Shown here one piece after another: positions 7,882 through 15,798 of a stretch of DNA of 64,000 nt; within the stretch, counting starts at the first letter, position 1; each line of letters starts with the position of its first letter. The translations under genes and the position numbers were made by a program. This stretch comes from Algoriphagus antarcticus (GTDB taxonomy: Bacteria; Bacteroidota; Bacteroidia; Cytophagales; Cyclobacteriaceae): positions 1 to 64,000 of the forward strand of contig NZ_MSSW01000032.1 of assembly GCF_002150685.1 (NCBI RefSeq), given 5' to 3'. Under the pieces are notes generated by a model, which saw only the letters and a program-made list of their open reading frames with translations, was not told the origin of the DNA and made no database searches.

Positions 7882-8733
7882 CTATTGATTTAGTGTACCG
7901 ACATTCAATACTGGCGTGGCGCTTTTGTCTGAGCAAAGCACCACCATCAAATTAGAGACCATCACCGCTTTTTTCTCATCATCAAATTCTATAATGCCTT
8001 TTAATTTTAGATCAGCTAAAGCCATCTCTACCATTCCGACTGCGCCTTCCACTATCTTTTGACGTGCAGCTACGATGGCTGTGGCTTGTTGCCTTTGGAG
8101 CATAGCCGATGCGATCTCGGAGGAATAAGCCAAGTGGGATATTCTAGCTTCGATGACCTTAATCCCGGCATGATGGAGTCGTTCACCGATTTCTTTTTCC
8201 AACGAATGATTTACATCCTCGACTCCAGACCTCAAGGTGACTTCAGCTTCTTCTGCCTCAAAATTATCATAAGGATAAAGTCCTGCCATTTTCCGAATAG
8301 CTGCATCAGACTGTAAGTGTACAAAATTTTCATAATCATCTACATCGAAAGTGGCTTTGAACGTGTCTTCTACTTGCCACACTACTATAGTTCCGATCAT
8401 TACAGGATTACCGATCTTGTCGTTCACTTTTACAGGTTTATTCTCGAAGTTTCTCACTCGAAGTGATATTTTCTTCTTGGTCATAAAAGGATTAACCCAA
8501 TAGAATCCGTTGGCTTTCACGCTTCCTTTGTAATCGCCAAAAAGTAGGAGAACCATTGATTTATTTGGTTCTACGATGAAGAACCCACCAAGACAGATTA
8601 AAGCTGCCACCACCGATAAAATACCGACTACGATCATGATTTGCTGAATAAAAAGTGCTACAGCAAAAATGATGAGCCCAAGAGCGAACAGGATCATGAG
8701 ATACCCTGACATAGGTTTAGTTACCTTTTCCAT
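7882..8733 (-). CDS. SPFH domain membrane scaffold protein
   Basis: A 283-residue stomatin/flotillin-type protein. It has two hydrophobic N-terminal segments (about 10-30 and 33-53), then an SPFH domain from about 55, and a helical region with EKEIGERLHHAGIKVIEARISHLAY and AMLQRQQATAIVAARQ typical of slipins. Such proteins oligomerise on the membrane and organise microdomains or proteases. It is first of three genes, followed by a PH-like membrane protein and an Arc-type regulator with spacings of 2 and 3 bases. No NfeD-type partner is nearby. Confidence 0.88.
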   Translation of the reverse strand: MEKVTKPMSGYLMILFALGLIIFAVALFIQQIMIVVGILSVVAALICLGGFFIVEPNKSMVLLLFGDYKGSVKANGFYWVNPFMTKKKISLRVRNFENKPVKVNDKIGNPVMIGTIVVWQVEDTFKATFDVDDYENFVHLQSDAAIRKMAGLYPYDNFEAEEAEVTLRSGVEDVNHSLEKEIGERLHHAGIKVIEARISHLAYSSEIASAMLQRQQATAIVAARQKIVEGAVGMVEMALADLKLKGIIEFDDEKKAVMVSNLMVVLCSDKSATPVLNVGTLNQ

Positions 8734-8801
8734 ATTAGTATGATGTTAAAATGATATCATATTAAATTACGGTAAAGTTTAGATTAGATTCAAGTTTTTG
8801 T

Positions 8802-8832
8802 AAAAAAAAATACCCCGAGTTTGGTCGGGGTA
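8802..8832 (-). terminator. Terminator of ftsY
   Basis: On the minus strand an 8-bp GC-rich stem (8825-8832 with 8811-8818, loop of 6) is followed by nine T residues, 20 bases past the ftsY stop. Confidence 0.85.
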
Positions 8833-8852
8833 TCTACTTATGCGAGTTTTGT

Positions 8853-9809
8853 TTACTTCTTCGTGAAGAGCGAATCGACAAATTCCTTTCGATTGAAAAT
8901 CTGTAAGTCGGTCATTTTCTCGCCTACACCTATGTATTTGACAGGGATTTTGAATTGATCCGAAATGCCAATTACTACACCTCCTTTTGCAGTACCATCC
9001 AGTTTGGTGATGGCCAGGGCTGTGATTTCTGTCACCTTTGTGAATTCTTTGGCTTGAATAAAAGCATTCTGTCCTGTGGAGCCATCCAATATAAGGAGGA
9101 TTTCATGAGGTGCATCAGGGATGAATTTTTGCATCACACGCTTGATTTTCCCCAGCTCATTCATCAGATTCACTTTGGTATGAAGTCGCCCCGCAGTATC
9201 GATGATTACCACATCGGCATTGGTATCTACTCCTTGTTTTACTGCATCAAATGCTACGGAAGCCGGATCTGTATTCATGCCATGAGAAACTACAGGTACC
9301 CCCACTTTTTCTCCCCAGAGAATCAATTGATCTACAGCAGCTGCTCTAAAAGTATCGGCCGCTCCCAAGATTACTGACTTTCCAGCTGATTGAAAAAGGT
9401 TAGCGAGTTTTCCGATGGTAGTGGTTTTCCCCACCCCATTTACGCCAACTACCATGATCACATAAGGTTTTTTGCCTTCAGGTAGATCAAAGTCTAGGAG
9501 ATCTTGAGAGTTACTTTCTTTGAGAAGATTTTCAATTTCTTCTTTGAGAATGACGTCAAGTTCAGCTGTATTGACATACTTATCTCTAGCAACTCGCTCT
9601 TCAATTCTTCGGATGACTTTGATCGTGGTATCTACACCCACATCAGAGGTGATTAGGATTTCTTCCAATTCATCCAACACCTCATCGTCCACTTTGGACT
9701 TGCCAACAACGGCTTTACTGAGTTTTGTAAAAATATTTTCGCTTGATTTCTGAAGGCCTTGATTGAGGCTTTCTTTCTTGTCTTTTGAAAAGAAACCAAA
9801 GATTCCCAT
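8853..9809 (-). CDS. ftsY: Signal recognition particle receptor FtsY
   Basis: A 318-residue SRP GTPase. The N domain spans about 15-95; the G domain shows the P-loop GVNGVGKTTTIGKLA, the AADTFRAAA segment, DTAGR and TKLDGTAKGG, with the C-terminal GEKMTDLQIF typical of FtsY rather than Ffh. There is no M domain. It docks ribosome-nascent chains with SRP at the SecYEG translocon. The acidic A domain found in E. coli is almost absent, as is usual in Bacteroidota. It follows the rpmB-rpmG-DUF4295 genes, separated by a terminator. Confidence 0.97.
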   Translation of the reverse strand: MGIFGFFSKDKKESLNQGLQKSSENIFTKLSKAVVGKSKVDDEVLDELEEILITSDVGVDTTIKVIRRIEERVARDKYVNTAELDVILKEEIENLLKESNSQDLLDFDLPEGKKPYVIMVVGVNGVGKTTTIGKLANLFQSAGKSVILGAADTFRAAAVDQLILWGEKVGVPVVSHGMNTDPASVAFDAVKQGVDTNADVVIIDTAGRLHTKVNLMNELGKIKRVMQKFIPDAPHEILLILDGSTGQNAFIQAKEFTKVTEITALAITKLDGTAKGGVVIGISDQFKIPVKYIGVGEKMTDLQIFNRKEFVDSLFTKK

Positions 9810-9840
9810 GCTTGTGAGTTTTAAAAGTGGAATATAACGA

Positions 9841-9874
9841 AAAAGTCCCTGCTGACCGATGGACAGAGGGACTA
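9841..9874 (-). terminator. Terminator after the L28-L33-DUF4295 genes
   Basis: A 7-bp stem (9868-9874 with 9845-9851) followed on the minus strand by T residues lies between the DUF4295 stop and the ftsY start. It may be partial, letting some transcription reach ftsY. Confidence 0.6.
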
Positions 9875-9900
9875 GAATGCCTTATGTTGCTATTGGCAAC

Positions 9901-10053
9901 TTATTTTTTCAAGGTTTCCTGTACCAGAGGGGAAGGAACCATTTCTTCTCTGAAGGTATAAGCGCCAGTCTTTGCAGATCTTACCGCTTTGATTACTTTG
10001 GCGTAAGATACGCCACCTTCTTTTTTAAGGGTTGCTACTACTTTCTTAGCCAT
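9901..10053 (-). CDS. DUF4295 domain small protein
   Basis: A 50-residue basic protein starting MAKKVVATLKK and ending LVQETLKK. This is the Bacteroidota family DUF4295, found immediately after ribosomal proteins L28 and L33. The size, charge and place suggest a ribosome-associated protein, which is inference. It begins 37 bases after the rpmG stop and reads toward ftsY. Confidence 0.9.
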   Translation of the reverse strand: MAKKVVATLKKEGGVSYAKVIKAVRSAKTGAYTFREEMVPSPLVQETLKK

Positions 10054-10090
10054 GGTTTTGTCGTTTTAACGGAATTTCTTCCGAGCTAAA

Positions 10091-10273
10091 TTATTTAATT
10101 TCTTTATGAACAGTGACTTTCTTCATGATTGGGTTGAACTTCTTCAATTCCAATCTTTCTGTAGTATTTTTTCTATTCTTGGTAGTGATATATCTTGAAG
10201 TACCTGGCAAGCCAGAAGCTTTATGCTCCGTGCATTCCATAATCACTTGTACTCTGTTGCCTTTCTTAGCCAT
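10091..10273 (-). CDS. rpmG: 50S ribosomal protein L33
   Basis: A 60-residue protein with the L33 signature: [29 protein letters not shown] and a basic C terminus [16 protein letters not shown]. It lacks the CxxC pairs of zinc-binding L33 (one Cys only), so it is the zinc-independent form. It lies between rpmB, 31 bases upstream, and DUF4295 in one operon. Confidence 0.96.
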   Translation of the reverse strand: MAKKGNRVQVIMECTEHKASGLPGTSRYITTKNRKNTTERLELKKFNPIMKKVTVHKEIK

Positions 10274-10304
10274 CTTTGTATTGATTTTAGGGTCGTGACC
10301 TTGA

Positions 10305-10547
10305 TTATCTGATTACAATCATCCCGTTATCCTGAGCTTCTTTCAAAACCGCAGTGATACCTTTCTTATTGATAGTCTTCAATGCCTTAGTACAAACTTT
10401 CAAAGTGATCCATGCATCCTCTTCTGGAACGTAGAACGTCTTCTTGTGAAGATTTGGGTAGAACCTACGCTTAGTTTTGTTGTTTGCATGGGAGACGTTG
10501 TTACCTACTCGAGGTCTTTTTCCGGTGATGTCACAAACTTTTGCCAT
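10305..10547 (-). CDS. rpmB: 50S ribosomal protein L28
   Basis: An 80-residue L28. The true start is the ATG giving [20 protein letters not shown]; a longer reading frame to 10622 adds residues not in the family and would run through the promoter. The sequence [12 protein letters not shown] and [10 protein letters not shown] are typical. It is the first gene of the rpmB-rpmG-DUF4295 operon, with a promoter at about 10590-10619. Confidence 0.96.
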   Translation of the reverse strand: MAKVCDITGKRPRVGNNVSHANNKTKRRFYPNLHKKTFYVPEEDAWITLKVCTKALKTINKKGITAVLKEAQDNGMIVIR

Positions 10548-10589
10548 GGTAATGTATAGTAAATTGTATCCGTTTCTGTAATGAGTCTG

Positions 10590-10619
10590 CAAATATCGGA
10601 AGTTTTCGGGGATTTGCAA
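10590..10619 (-). promoter_or_regulatory. Candidate promoter of the rpmB operon
   Basis: On the minus strand TTG (10617-10619), a 19-base spacer and GATATTTG (10590-10597) give a -33/-7 pair with one mismatch to TAnnTTTG. Transcription would start near 10583, 35 bases before rpmB. Confidence 0.55.
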
Positions 10620-10648
10620 CAATGGGTTTCAAAAATATTTCCTTTTCC

Positions 10649-10807
10649 TCACTGCTTTGTGTAGGGACAGTGTTTGCAACCGCTCCCACAGCAATAGCCA
10701 CGTTTTAGGTGATATTTTTCTGTGAAAACCATCATTCCCTGATCATTAAAATAAAAGTCTTCCGTACTTAATGCTGGAGTTGGCAGAGGCTTATTCGGTT
10801 CATCCAT
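10649..10807 (-). CDS. DUF5522 domain small cysteine protein
   Basis: A 52-residue protein ending GYCCGSGCKHCPYTKQ. The CCGxxCxHCP motif is the hallmark of the DUF5522 family, whose cysteines probably bind metal. The ATG at 10807 fits the family; in-frame upstream codons to 10906 reach into the divergent rocD start and are not conserved. Function is unknown. Confidence 0.85.
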   Translation of the reverse strand: MDEPNKPLPTPALSTEDFYFNDQGMMVFTEKYHLKRGYCCGSGCKHCPYTKQ

Positions 10808-10879
10808 GGTTAGGGTAATGGCAATTGCTATATTTGCTCTTGGCAAGTCCTTATTATAGTAGACAAAATTACGAAAAAC

Positions 10880-12151
10880 ATGCAGACTATCACCTCCAGT
10901 AAGCAAGCGATAGAATTAGAAGATAAATACGGCGCACATAATTATCATCCATTACCAGTCGTCCTAGCAAAGGGCGAAGGAGTTTTTCTCTGGGATGTGG
11001 AAGGAAAGCGCTATTATGATTTCTTATCCGCCTACTCAGCCGTCAACCAAGGGCATTGTCATCCGCGTATTAAGGATGCTTTAATTGAGCAGGCCAGCAC
11101 CTTGACTCTCACTTCCAGGGCTTTTCATAATGATGTTCTTGGCCCCTTTGAGAAATACATTACAGAATACTTCGGTTTTGATAAAGTGCTTCCGATGAAT
11201 ACCGGAGCCGAAGGAGTGGAGACGGCTATCAAAATTGCTCGAAAATGGGGTTATGAAAAAAAGGGTGTAGATGAAAATCGAGCTAAGATAGTTGTAGTTG
11301 AAAATAATTTCCACGGAAGGACCACTACTATCATCTCTTTTTCTAGTGATGAAAATGCACGTAAAAACTTTGGACCCTATACTGCAGGATTTGTTAAGAT
11401 TCCGTATGACGATATTTATGCTTTAAAAACTGTTCTGGAAGATCCAGAGGTAGTTGCATTTTTAGTAGAGCCTATCCAAGGCGAAGCAGGCGTGTATGTG
11501 CCTGCCGATGATTACATCAAAGAAGCAAAGGCTGCATGTAATGCGAAAAATGTTCTTTTCATTGCGGATGAGATTCAAACTGGAATTGCTCGTACAGGCT
11601 CGCTTTTGGCAGTTTGTGGGAATTGTACCTGTGAAAAATCCTGTGAGCAACAGGTTACTTACACCAAGCCAGATATGCTGATCTTAGGAAAAGCGATCTC
11701 TGGAGGCTTCTATCCGGTGTCTGCTGTTTTGGCCGATAATCATGTAATGGAAGTGATCAAACCTGGACAGCATGGGTCTACTTTTGGAGGCAATCCGCTT
11801 GGAGCTAAAGTAGCAATTGCGGCGCTTGAGGTGGTTTCGGATGAAAATCTGGCACAAAATGCACGGAGGCTCGGGGAGATTTTCCGGGATCGTATGCAAG
11901 CATTGGTTGATAAGTATGAAATTGTTAAACTCGTGAGAGGGAAAGGTCTCCTCAATGCAGTGGTCATTAATGATTCAGAAGAAAGCAGCACTGCTTGGGA
12001 TATTTGCGTGGCCTTGAAAGATAATGGTCTGTTGGCGAAGCCTACTCATGGTAACATTATCCGATTCGCTCCGCCATTGGTGATGACTGAAGAGCAGATT
12101 CATGAGTGCTGTGATATTATAGAGAATACAATAAATGCATTTGAAAAGTAG
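10880..12151 (+). CDS. rocD: Ornithine--oxo-acid aminotransferase
   Basis: A 423-residue class III PLP transaminase that converts ornithine and 2-oxoglutarate to glutamate semialdehyde and glutamate. It shows PMNTGAEGVETAIK, the PLP-binding Asp230 in FIADEIQTGIARTG and the Schiff-base Lys271 in LILGKAISGG. Between Thr239 and Lys263 there is an insertion with Cys246, Cys249, Cys251 and Cys255 (CGNCTCEKSC) absent from the usual enzyme and able to hold a metal or iron-sulfur site. The gene is divergent from the DUF5522 gene and ends before a terminator. Confidence 0.93.
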   Translation: MQTITSSKQAIELEDKYGAHNYHPLPVVLAKGEGVFLWDVEGKRYYDFLSAYSAVNQGHCHPRIKDALIEQASTLTLTSRAFHNDVLGPFEKYITEYFGFDKVLPMNTGAEGVETAIKIARKWGYEKKGVDENRAKIVVVENNFHGRTTTIISFSSDENARKNFGPYTAGFVKIPYDDIYALKTVLEDPEVVAFLVEPIQGEAGVYVPADDYIKEAKAACNAKNVLFIADEIQTGIARTGSLLAVCGNCTCEKSCEQQVTYTKPDMLILGKAISGGFYPVSAVLADNHVMEVIKPGQHGSTFGGNPLGAKVAIAALEVVSDENLAQNARRLGEIFRDRMQALVDKYEIVKLVRGKGLLNAVVINDSEESSTAWDICVALKDNGLLAKPTHGNIIRFAPPLVMTEEQIHECCDIIENTINAFEK

Positions 12152-12181
12152 ATAGTGGCTTTTGTCTCGTGATTAGATATT

Positions 12182-12216
12182 CCCTCCCGTGTTTTTGGAA
12201 CTAGGGAGGGTTTTTT
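12182..12216 (+). terminator. Terminator of rocD
   Basis: A 7-bp GC-rich stem (12182-12188 with 12204-12210) followed by six T residues, 30 bases after the rocD stop. Confidence 0.75.
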
Positions 12217-12229
12217 AATGTCTTATACT

Positions 12230-12237
12230 TAATTTTG
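12230..12237 (+). promoter_or_regulatory. Candidate -7 box of the HAD phosphatase gene
   Basis: TAATTTTG matches TAnnTTTG exactly, 25 bases before the ATG at 12263. No clear TTG lies at the -33 position, which falls in the preceding terminator. Confidence 0.4.
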
Positions 12238-12262
12238 CATCTTTAAAAAACTGAACCAACGC

Positions 12263-12916
12263 ATGTTAAAAGCTGTCATTTTTGATATGGATGGAGTGAT
12301 TTGTCATACTAATCCATTTCATTCAATTGCCTTCCAGCATTTTTTTGCGAAGCGAAATCTTAATCCCACCGAAGCTGAATATCAGGAGCATATGTATGGT
12401 AAGAATAATGGTTATATCCTAAGTCATTTTTTGGGTAGAAAAATAGAAGGAGAAGAACTCATGCTCCTGGAAGATGAAAAAGAAAGCCTGTTCAGAGAGA
12501 TATACAAATCGGAAGTAGATCCTATTTTAGGTTTTATGGACTTCTTTGCGATGCTCAAATCACAGGGACTTTTCACAGCGGTGGCGACCTCAGCTCCCCG
12601 GGCAAATCTTGATTTGATCATAGGCACACTTGGGGTCGGGAATCAAATGCAATCAAAGCTCGCGTCAGAGGATGTGTCAAAGCACAAGCCTGATCCAGAA
12701 GTTTATATGAAATCTGCTGCTAAACTTGGCGTTGACCCTGCTCATTGTTTGGTCTTTGAGGATTCTTTCTCTGGAGCAAGCGCTGGCTTGAACGCAGGAA
12801 TGAAAGTTGTTGGCGTGCTTTCTAGTCATACAAAAGATGAATTACCAACTTGTCATCTATATATAGAGGATTACAAAAACTTAGATCTTGTTCAGATTCA
12901 ACAAATTTTCAAGTAA
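12263..12916 (+). CDS. HAD family phosphatase, beta-phosphoglucomutase-like
   Basis: A 217-residue HAD hydrolase. Motif I is FDMDGVI with Asp8 and Asp10, motif II is ATSAPRANL, motif III is KHKPDPEVY and motif IV is FEDSFSGASAGLNAGM. The alpha-helical cap between about 15 and 85 places it with beta-phosphoglucomutase and phosphoglycolate-type phosphatases. The substrate, a small phosphorylated sugar or acid, cannot be fixed from sequence. hemB starts 3 bases after its stop, so the two are co-transcribed. Confidence 0.9.
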   Translation: MLKAVIFDMDGVICHTNPFHSIAFQHFFAKRNLNPTEAEYQEHMYGKNNGYILSHFLGRKIEGEELMLLEDEKESLFREIYKSEVDPILGFMDFFAMLKSQGLFTAVATSAPRANLDLIIGTLGVGNQMQSKLASEDVSKHKPDPEVYMKSAAKLGVDPAHCLVFEDSFSGASAGLNAGMKVVGVLSSHTKDELPTCHLYIEDYKNLDLVQIQQIFK

Positions 12917-12919
12917 ATC

Positions 12920-13888
12920 ATGCTAAGAAGACCAAGAAGAAACCGAAAATCAGAAGCTGTACGGAATCTTGTAGAGGAGACTAGTCTCTCAGTCAAAGAT
13001 CTCATCTTTCCGATGTTCCTTGTAGATGGAGCGAATAAGAAAGTAGCTGTTAATTCAATGCCTGGAATTTACAGGTATTCTATCGATAACATGCTTGGAG
13101 AAATCGAAAGCTGTTTGAAGTTGGGGATACAAGCTTTTGATGTGTTTCCGGCATACCCCGATAGTTTAAAGGATGCTATAGCTTCAGAAAGCTATAATCC
13201 TGAGACTTTTTACTTGAAGGCGCTCCGCGAAATCAAAAAGGAATTCCCGGAAGTTTGTCTGATGTCTGATGTGGCTATGGATCCATACAGTAGTGATGGT
13301 CATGACGGTTTGGTGAAAAACGGGAAAATCTTAAATGATGAGACTTTGGAGATTTTGGCTAGAATGTCTTTGGCGCAAGCAGATGCAGGAGTTGATATCA
13401 TCGGCCCGTCAGACATGATGGATGGGCGTGTGGGTTATATCCGAGAGTTATTGGATGAAAGTGGCTTTACGGATACATCTATTATGTCATACACTGCGAA
13501 ATATGCAAGTGCATTTTATGGCCCTTTCAGAGATGCATTGGATTCTGCGCCGAAATTTGGAGATAAAAAGACTTATCAGATGAATCCTGCAAATTCTCAA
13601 GAAGCATTGATCGAAGCAGACTTGGATACTGAAGAGGGAGCAGATTTTCTAATGGTTAAGCCAGCGCTATCCTATTTGGACGTAATTATGCTTCTAAAAG
13701 AAAACTTCCCTTTGCCGATAGCTGCTTATAATGTGTCAGGTGAGTATAGCATGGTGAAGGCTTCGGCACAAAGAGGGTGGATTGACAATGACCGAGCAAT
13801 GCTTGAGATTTTATTAAGCATTAAACGAGCAGGAGCAAAGGTGATTCTTACCTATTTTGCCAAAGAATATGCAAGTTTGGTTAAATAG
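12920..13888 (+). CDS. hemB: Porphobilinogen synthase (delta-aminolevulinate dehydratase)
   Basis: A 322-residue enzyme joining two 5-aminolevulinate molecules to porphobilinogen. The Schiff-base lysines are Lys194 (SYTAKYASAFYGPFRDA) and Lys247 (FLMVKPALSYLD). The active-site metal loop reads DVAMDPYSSDGHDG (117-130), with Asp in place of the three cysteines of the zinc enzyme, so it belongs to the magnesium-type class. It follows the HAD gene by 3 bases. The other haem genes in the window, hemE and hemC, are at separate loci. Confidence 0.97.
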   Translation: MLRRPRRNRKSEAVRNLVEETSLSVKDLIFPMFLVDGANKKVAVNSMPGIYRYSIDNMLGEIESCLKLGIQAFDVFPAYPDSLKDAIASESYNPETFYLKALREIKKEFPEVCLMSDVAMDPYSSDGHDGLVKNGKILNDETLEILARMSLAQADAGVDIIGPSDMMDGRVGYIRELLDESGFTDTSIMSYTAKYASAFYGPFRDALDSAPKFGDKKTYQMNPANSQEALIEADLDTEEGADFLMVKPALSYLDVIMLLKENFPLPIAAYNVSGEYSMVKASAQRGWIDNDRAMLEILLSIKRAGAKVILTYFAKEYASLVK

Positions 13889-13912
13889 CATTCGATAAAT
13901 CAATAGTAGAGT

Positions 13913-13940
13913 AAAAAACCGGCATAGACCGGTTTTTTTT
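13913..13940 (+). terminator. Terminator of hemB
   Basis: A 10-bp stem (13913-13922 with 13929-13938) with a 6-base loop and eight T residues, 24 bases past the hemB stop. Confidence 0.88.
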
Positions 13941-14405
13941 GTTACGCGAGTTCAAAATTTATCTGTTTTTACAATATCATCGCATTTTTTTTTAGGGATG
14001 GATTAAATAAAAGCTGCTTTTAGCAAAATTTATGTTTTTCATAAAATCAAAAAATTTGTTGAAGATTCTGCTTTCTATATTTTTTGCAAATAATATTCCA
14101 TTTGAGTCGTGTTTTTTTTAGTAATGTTCTGAATTACCTATTTCGTAATCGATTTCGAAGAATTTTATAGACCTTAACCAAATAATATTTTTCTATTAAT
14201 CAGTTTATAAATTAACTTGATTTCATTAAGATTTTGCCAAAAAGGAAAAAATTGGGTTAAAAATGATAGTAAAAATCACTTTTTTACGACTTATTTATAA
14301 AAATACATTTGTTTTATTAGCATTATTATAATTACATTCGATTCAAGTAAAGTATCTCAAACCTATTGTAAATTCTGAAGTTGTTCTTTTAACTATCTCA
14401 AACCT
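13941..14405 (+). other. AT-rich upstream region of the ammonium transporter gene
   Basis: This 465-base stretch has no reading frame of note. It is very AT-rich and holds a TACATTTG box (14304-14311) and two copies of TATCTCAAACCTAT (14353-14366 and 14394-14407, the second running into the amt start codon). A related copy with one mismatch precedes the porin gene at 15772-15785. It is probably a long regulated leader. Confidence 0.5.
14304..14311 (+). promoter_or_regulatory. Candidate -7 box of amt
   Basis: TACATTTG matches TAnnTTTG exactly. The -33 position 20 bases upstream is TTT rather than TTG. It would give a leader of about 90 bases. Confidence 0.4.
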
Positions 14406-15704
14406 ATGAAGTATTTCGTAACACTGCTGGCTCAAGATGGGGCCGCCTCAATGGATTTATCTGCAGAAATTGCACAAAATCTCCTCACCACAAACAATGT
14501 TTGGATGATGCTCTCCACCGCCTTGGTGTTTATTATGCACTTGGGCTTTGCTGGAGTAGAAGCAGGATTTGGGCAAGCCAAAAACACTGTTAACATCTTG
14601 TTTAAAAACACAATCACTCCGATCATTGGGATACTATCCTATGCTTTTGTTGGGTTTTATCTCATGTATCCTGGTTTTGAAACTCCGGGATGGTTTGGTT
14701 TTGATGCTTCAGGATGGAGTATGTTTTGGTTTTCACCCGCAGATGCAGATGTTACGGTAGGGTATGCAGATGGAGGTTATACTTATTGGACAGACTTCTT
14801 GTTCCAAGCCATGTTTGCTGCTACTGCTGCTACAATAGTATCTGGAGCCATTGCAGAGCGAGTGAAATTGTGGGCATATCTGGTTTTCACCTTATTTTAT
14901 GTAGGCCTAGTTTATCCGTTAATTGGAAGCTGGAAATGGGGCGGAGGAGCTTTGGATGCAATGGGTTTCTATGACTTTGCAGGAAGTACTTTGGTACACT
15001 CAGTAGGTGGATGGGGAGCTCTAGCGGGTGTAATATTGGTTGGTCCTAGGATCGGTAAATATGTTAACGGAAAGACTGTTGACAAGCCTGGCTCAAGTGT
15101 ACCGCTGGCAGTTATTGGTGTTTTCCTGCTTTGGTTAGGATGGTTTGGCTTCAATGGAGGTTCAGTTCTTTCTGCTGACCCTGCTTTAGTTTCTTTTGTA
15201 TTAGTTACTACTTGTCTAGCTGCATGTGCCGGTGGAATCGGTGGATTTCTTGCAGGGAATATAGTCTTCAAGCGTCTGGATCTTGGGATGATTCTTAATG
15301 GTGTGCTTGCTGGGCTTGTCGGAATCACCGCCGGCGCTGATGTGATCAATCCCGCATCGGCAGTATTGGTAGGCTTTATAGCTGGAATATTAGTAGTGTA
15401 TTCTGCGGTGCTGCTGGATAAGCTTAGACTTGATGACGTAGTCGGTGCGGTTTCCGTTCACCTTACTTGTGGTATTTGGGGCACTTTGGCAGTTGGCATT
15501 TTTTCTACCAATCCTGAACATACTTTCTTAACTCAACTGACAGGAGTAGCAATTTGTGGAGTGGCAGCTTTCTCTGCTGCTTTCCTGATCTTCTTTGTCC
15601 TGAAAAAGACCATTGGAATTCGTGTCTCTGAAGAGCATGAGCGTAATGGACTTGATTCACACGAACACGGGATACGCGGTTACACCATTGTTTACGACGA
15701 ATAG
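14406..15704 (+). CDS. amt: Ammonium transporter
   Basis: A 432-residue Amt/Rh channel of about 11 membrane helices. It shows the twin pore histidines, one in TLVHSVGGWGAL and the other in VHLTCGIWGTLAVG, and the FGFNGGS and GAIAERVK segments. It conducts ammonium or ammonia across the inner membrane. The N terminus begins with a short polar stretch and helix 1 starts at about residue 30. No glnK is adjacent, unlike many bacteria; an outer-membrane porin follows 94 bases downstream and probably supplies ammonium across the outer membrane. Confidence 0.95.
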   Translation: MKYFVTLLAQDGAASMDLSAEIAQNLLTTNNVWMMLSTALVFIMHLGFAGVEAGFGQAKNTVNILFKNTITPIIGILSYAFVGFYLMYPGFETPGWFGFDASGWSMFWFSPADADVTVGYADGGYTYWTDFLFQAMFAATAATIVSGAIAERVKLWAYLVFTLFYVGLVYPLIGSWKWGGGALDAMGFYDFAGSTLVHSVGGWGALAGVILVGPRIGKYVNGKTVDKPGSSVPLAVIGVFLLWLGWFGFNGGSVLSADPALVSFVLVTTCLAACAGGIGGFLAGNIVFKRLDLGMILNGVLAGLVGITAGADVINPASAVLVGFIAGILVVYSAVLLDKLRLDDVVGAVSVHLTCGIWGTLAVGIFSTNPEHTFLTQLTGVAICGVAAFSAAFLIFFVLKKTIGIRVSEEHERNGLDSHEHGIRGYTIVYDE

Positions 15705-15719
15705 TAAAAATCATTTCTA

Positions 15720-15748
15720 CCAAAGAATTGGAGACTCTGATTCTTTGG
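15720..15748 (+). other. Hairpin between amt and the porin gene
   Basis: A perfect 9-bp stem (15720-15728 with 15740-15748) with an 11-base loop lies 15 bases after the amt stop. No T run follows directly, so it is more likely an mRNA stability element or weak attenuator than a full terminator. Confidence 0.5.
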
Positions 15749-15798
15749 CAGTCTTTCTCACTTTAAAAATCTATCTAAAACCTATACCTATTTAAACC

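Noticed and set aside
7880-7936. Earlier start for the PH-like membrane protein
   Set aside because: It would overlap the SPFH gene by many codons and adds a polar stretch unlike the family; the ATG at 7879 fits the operon spacing.
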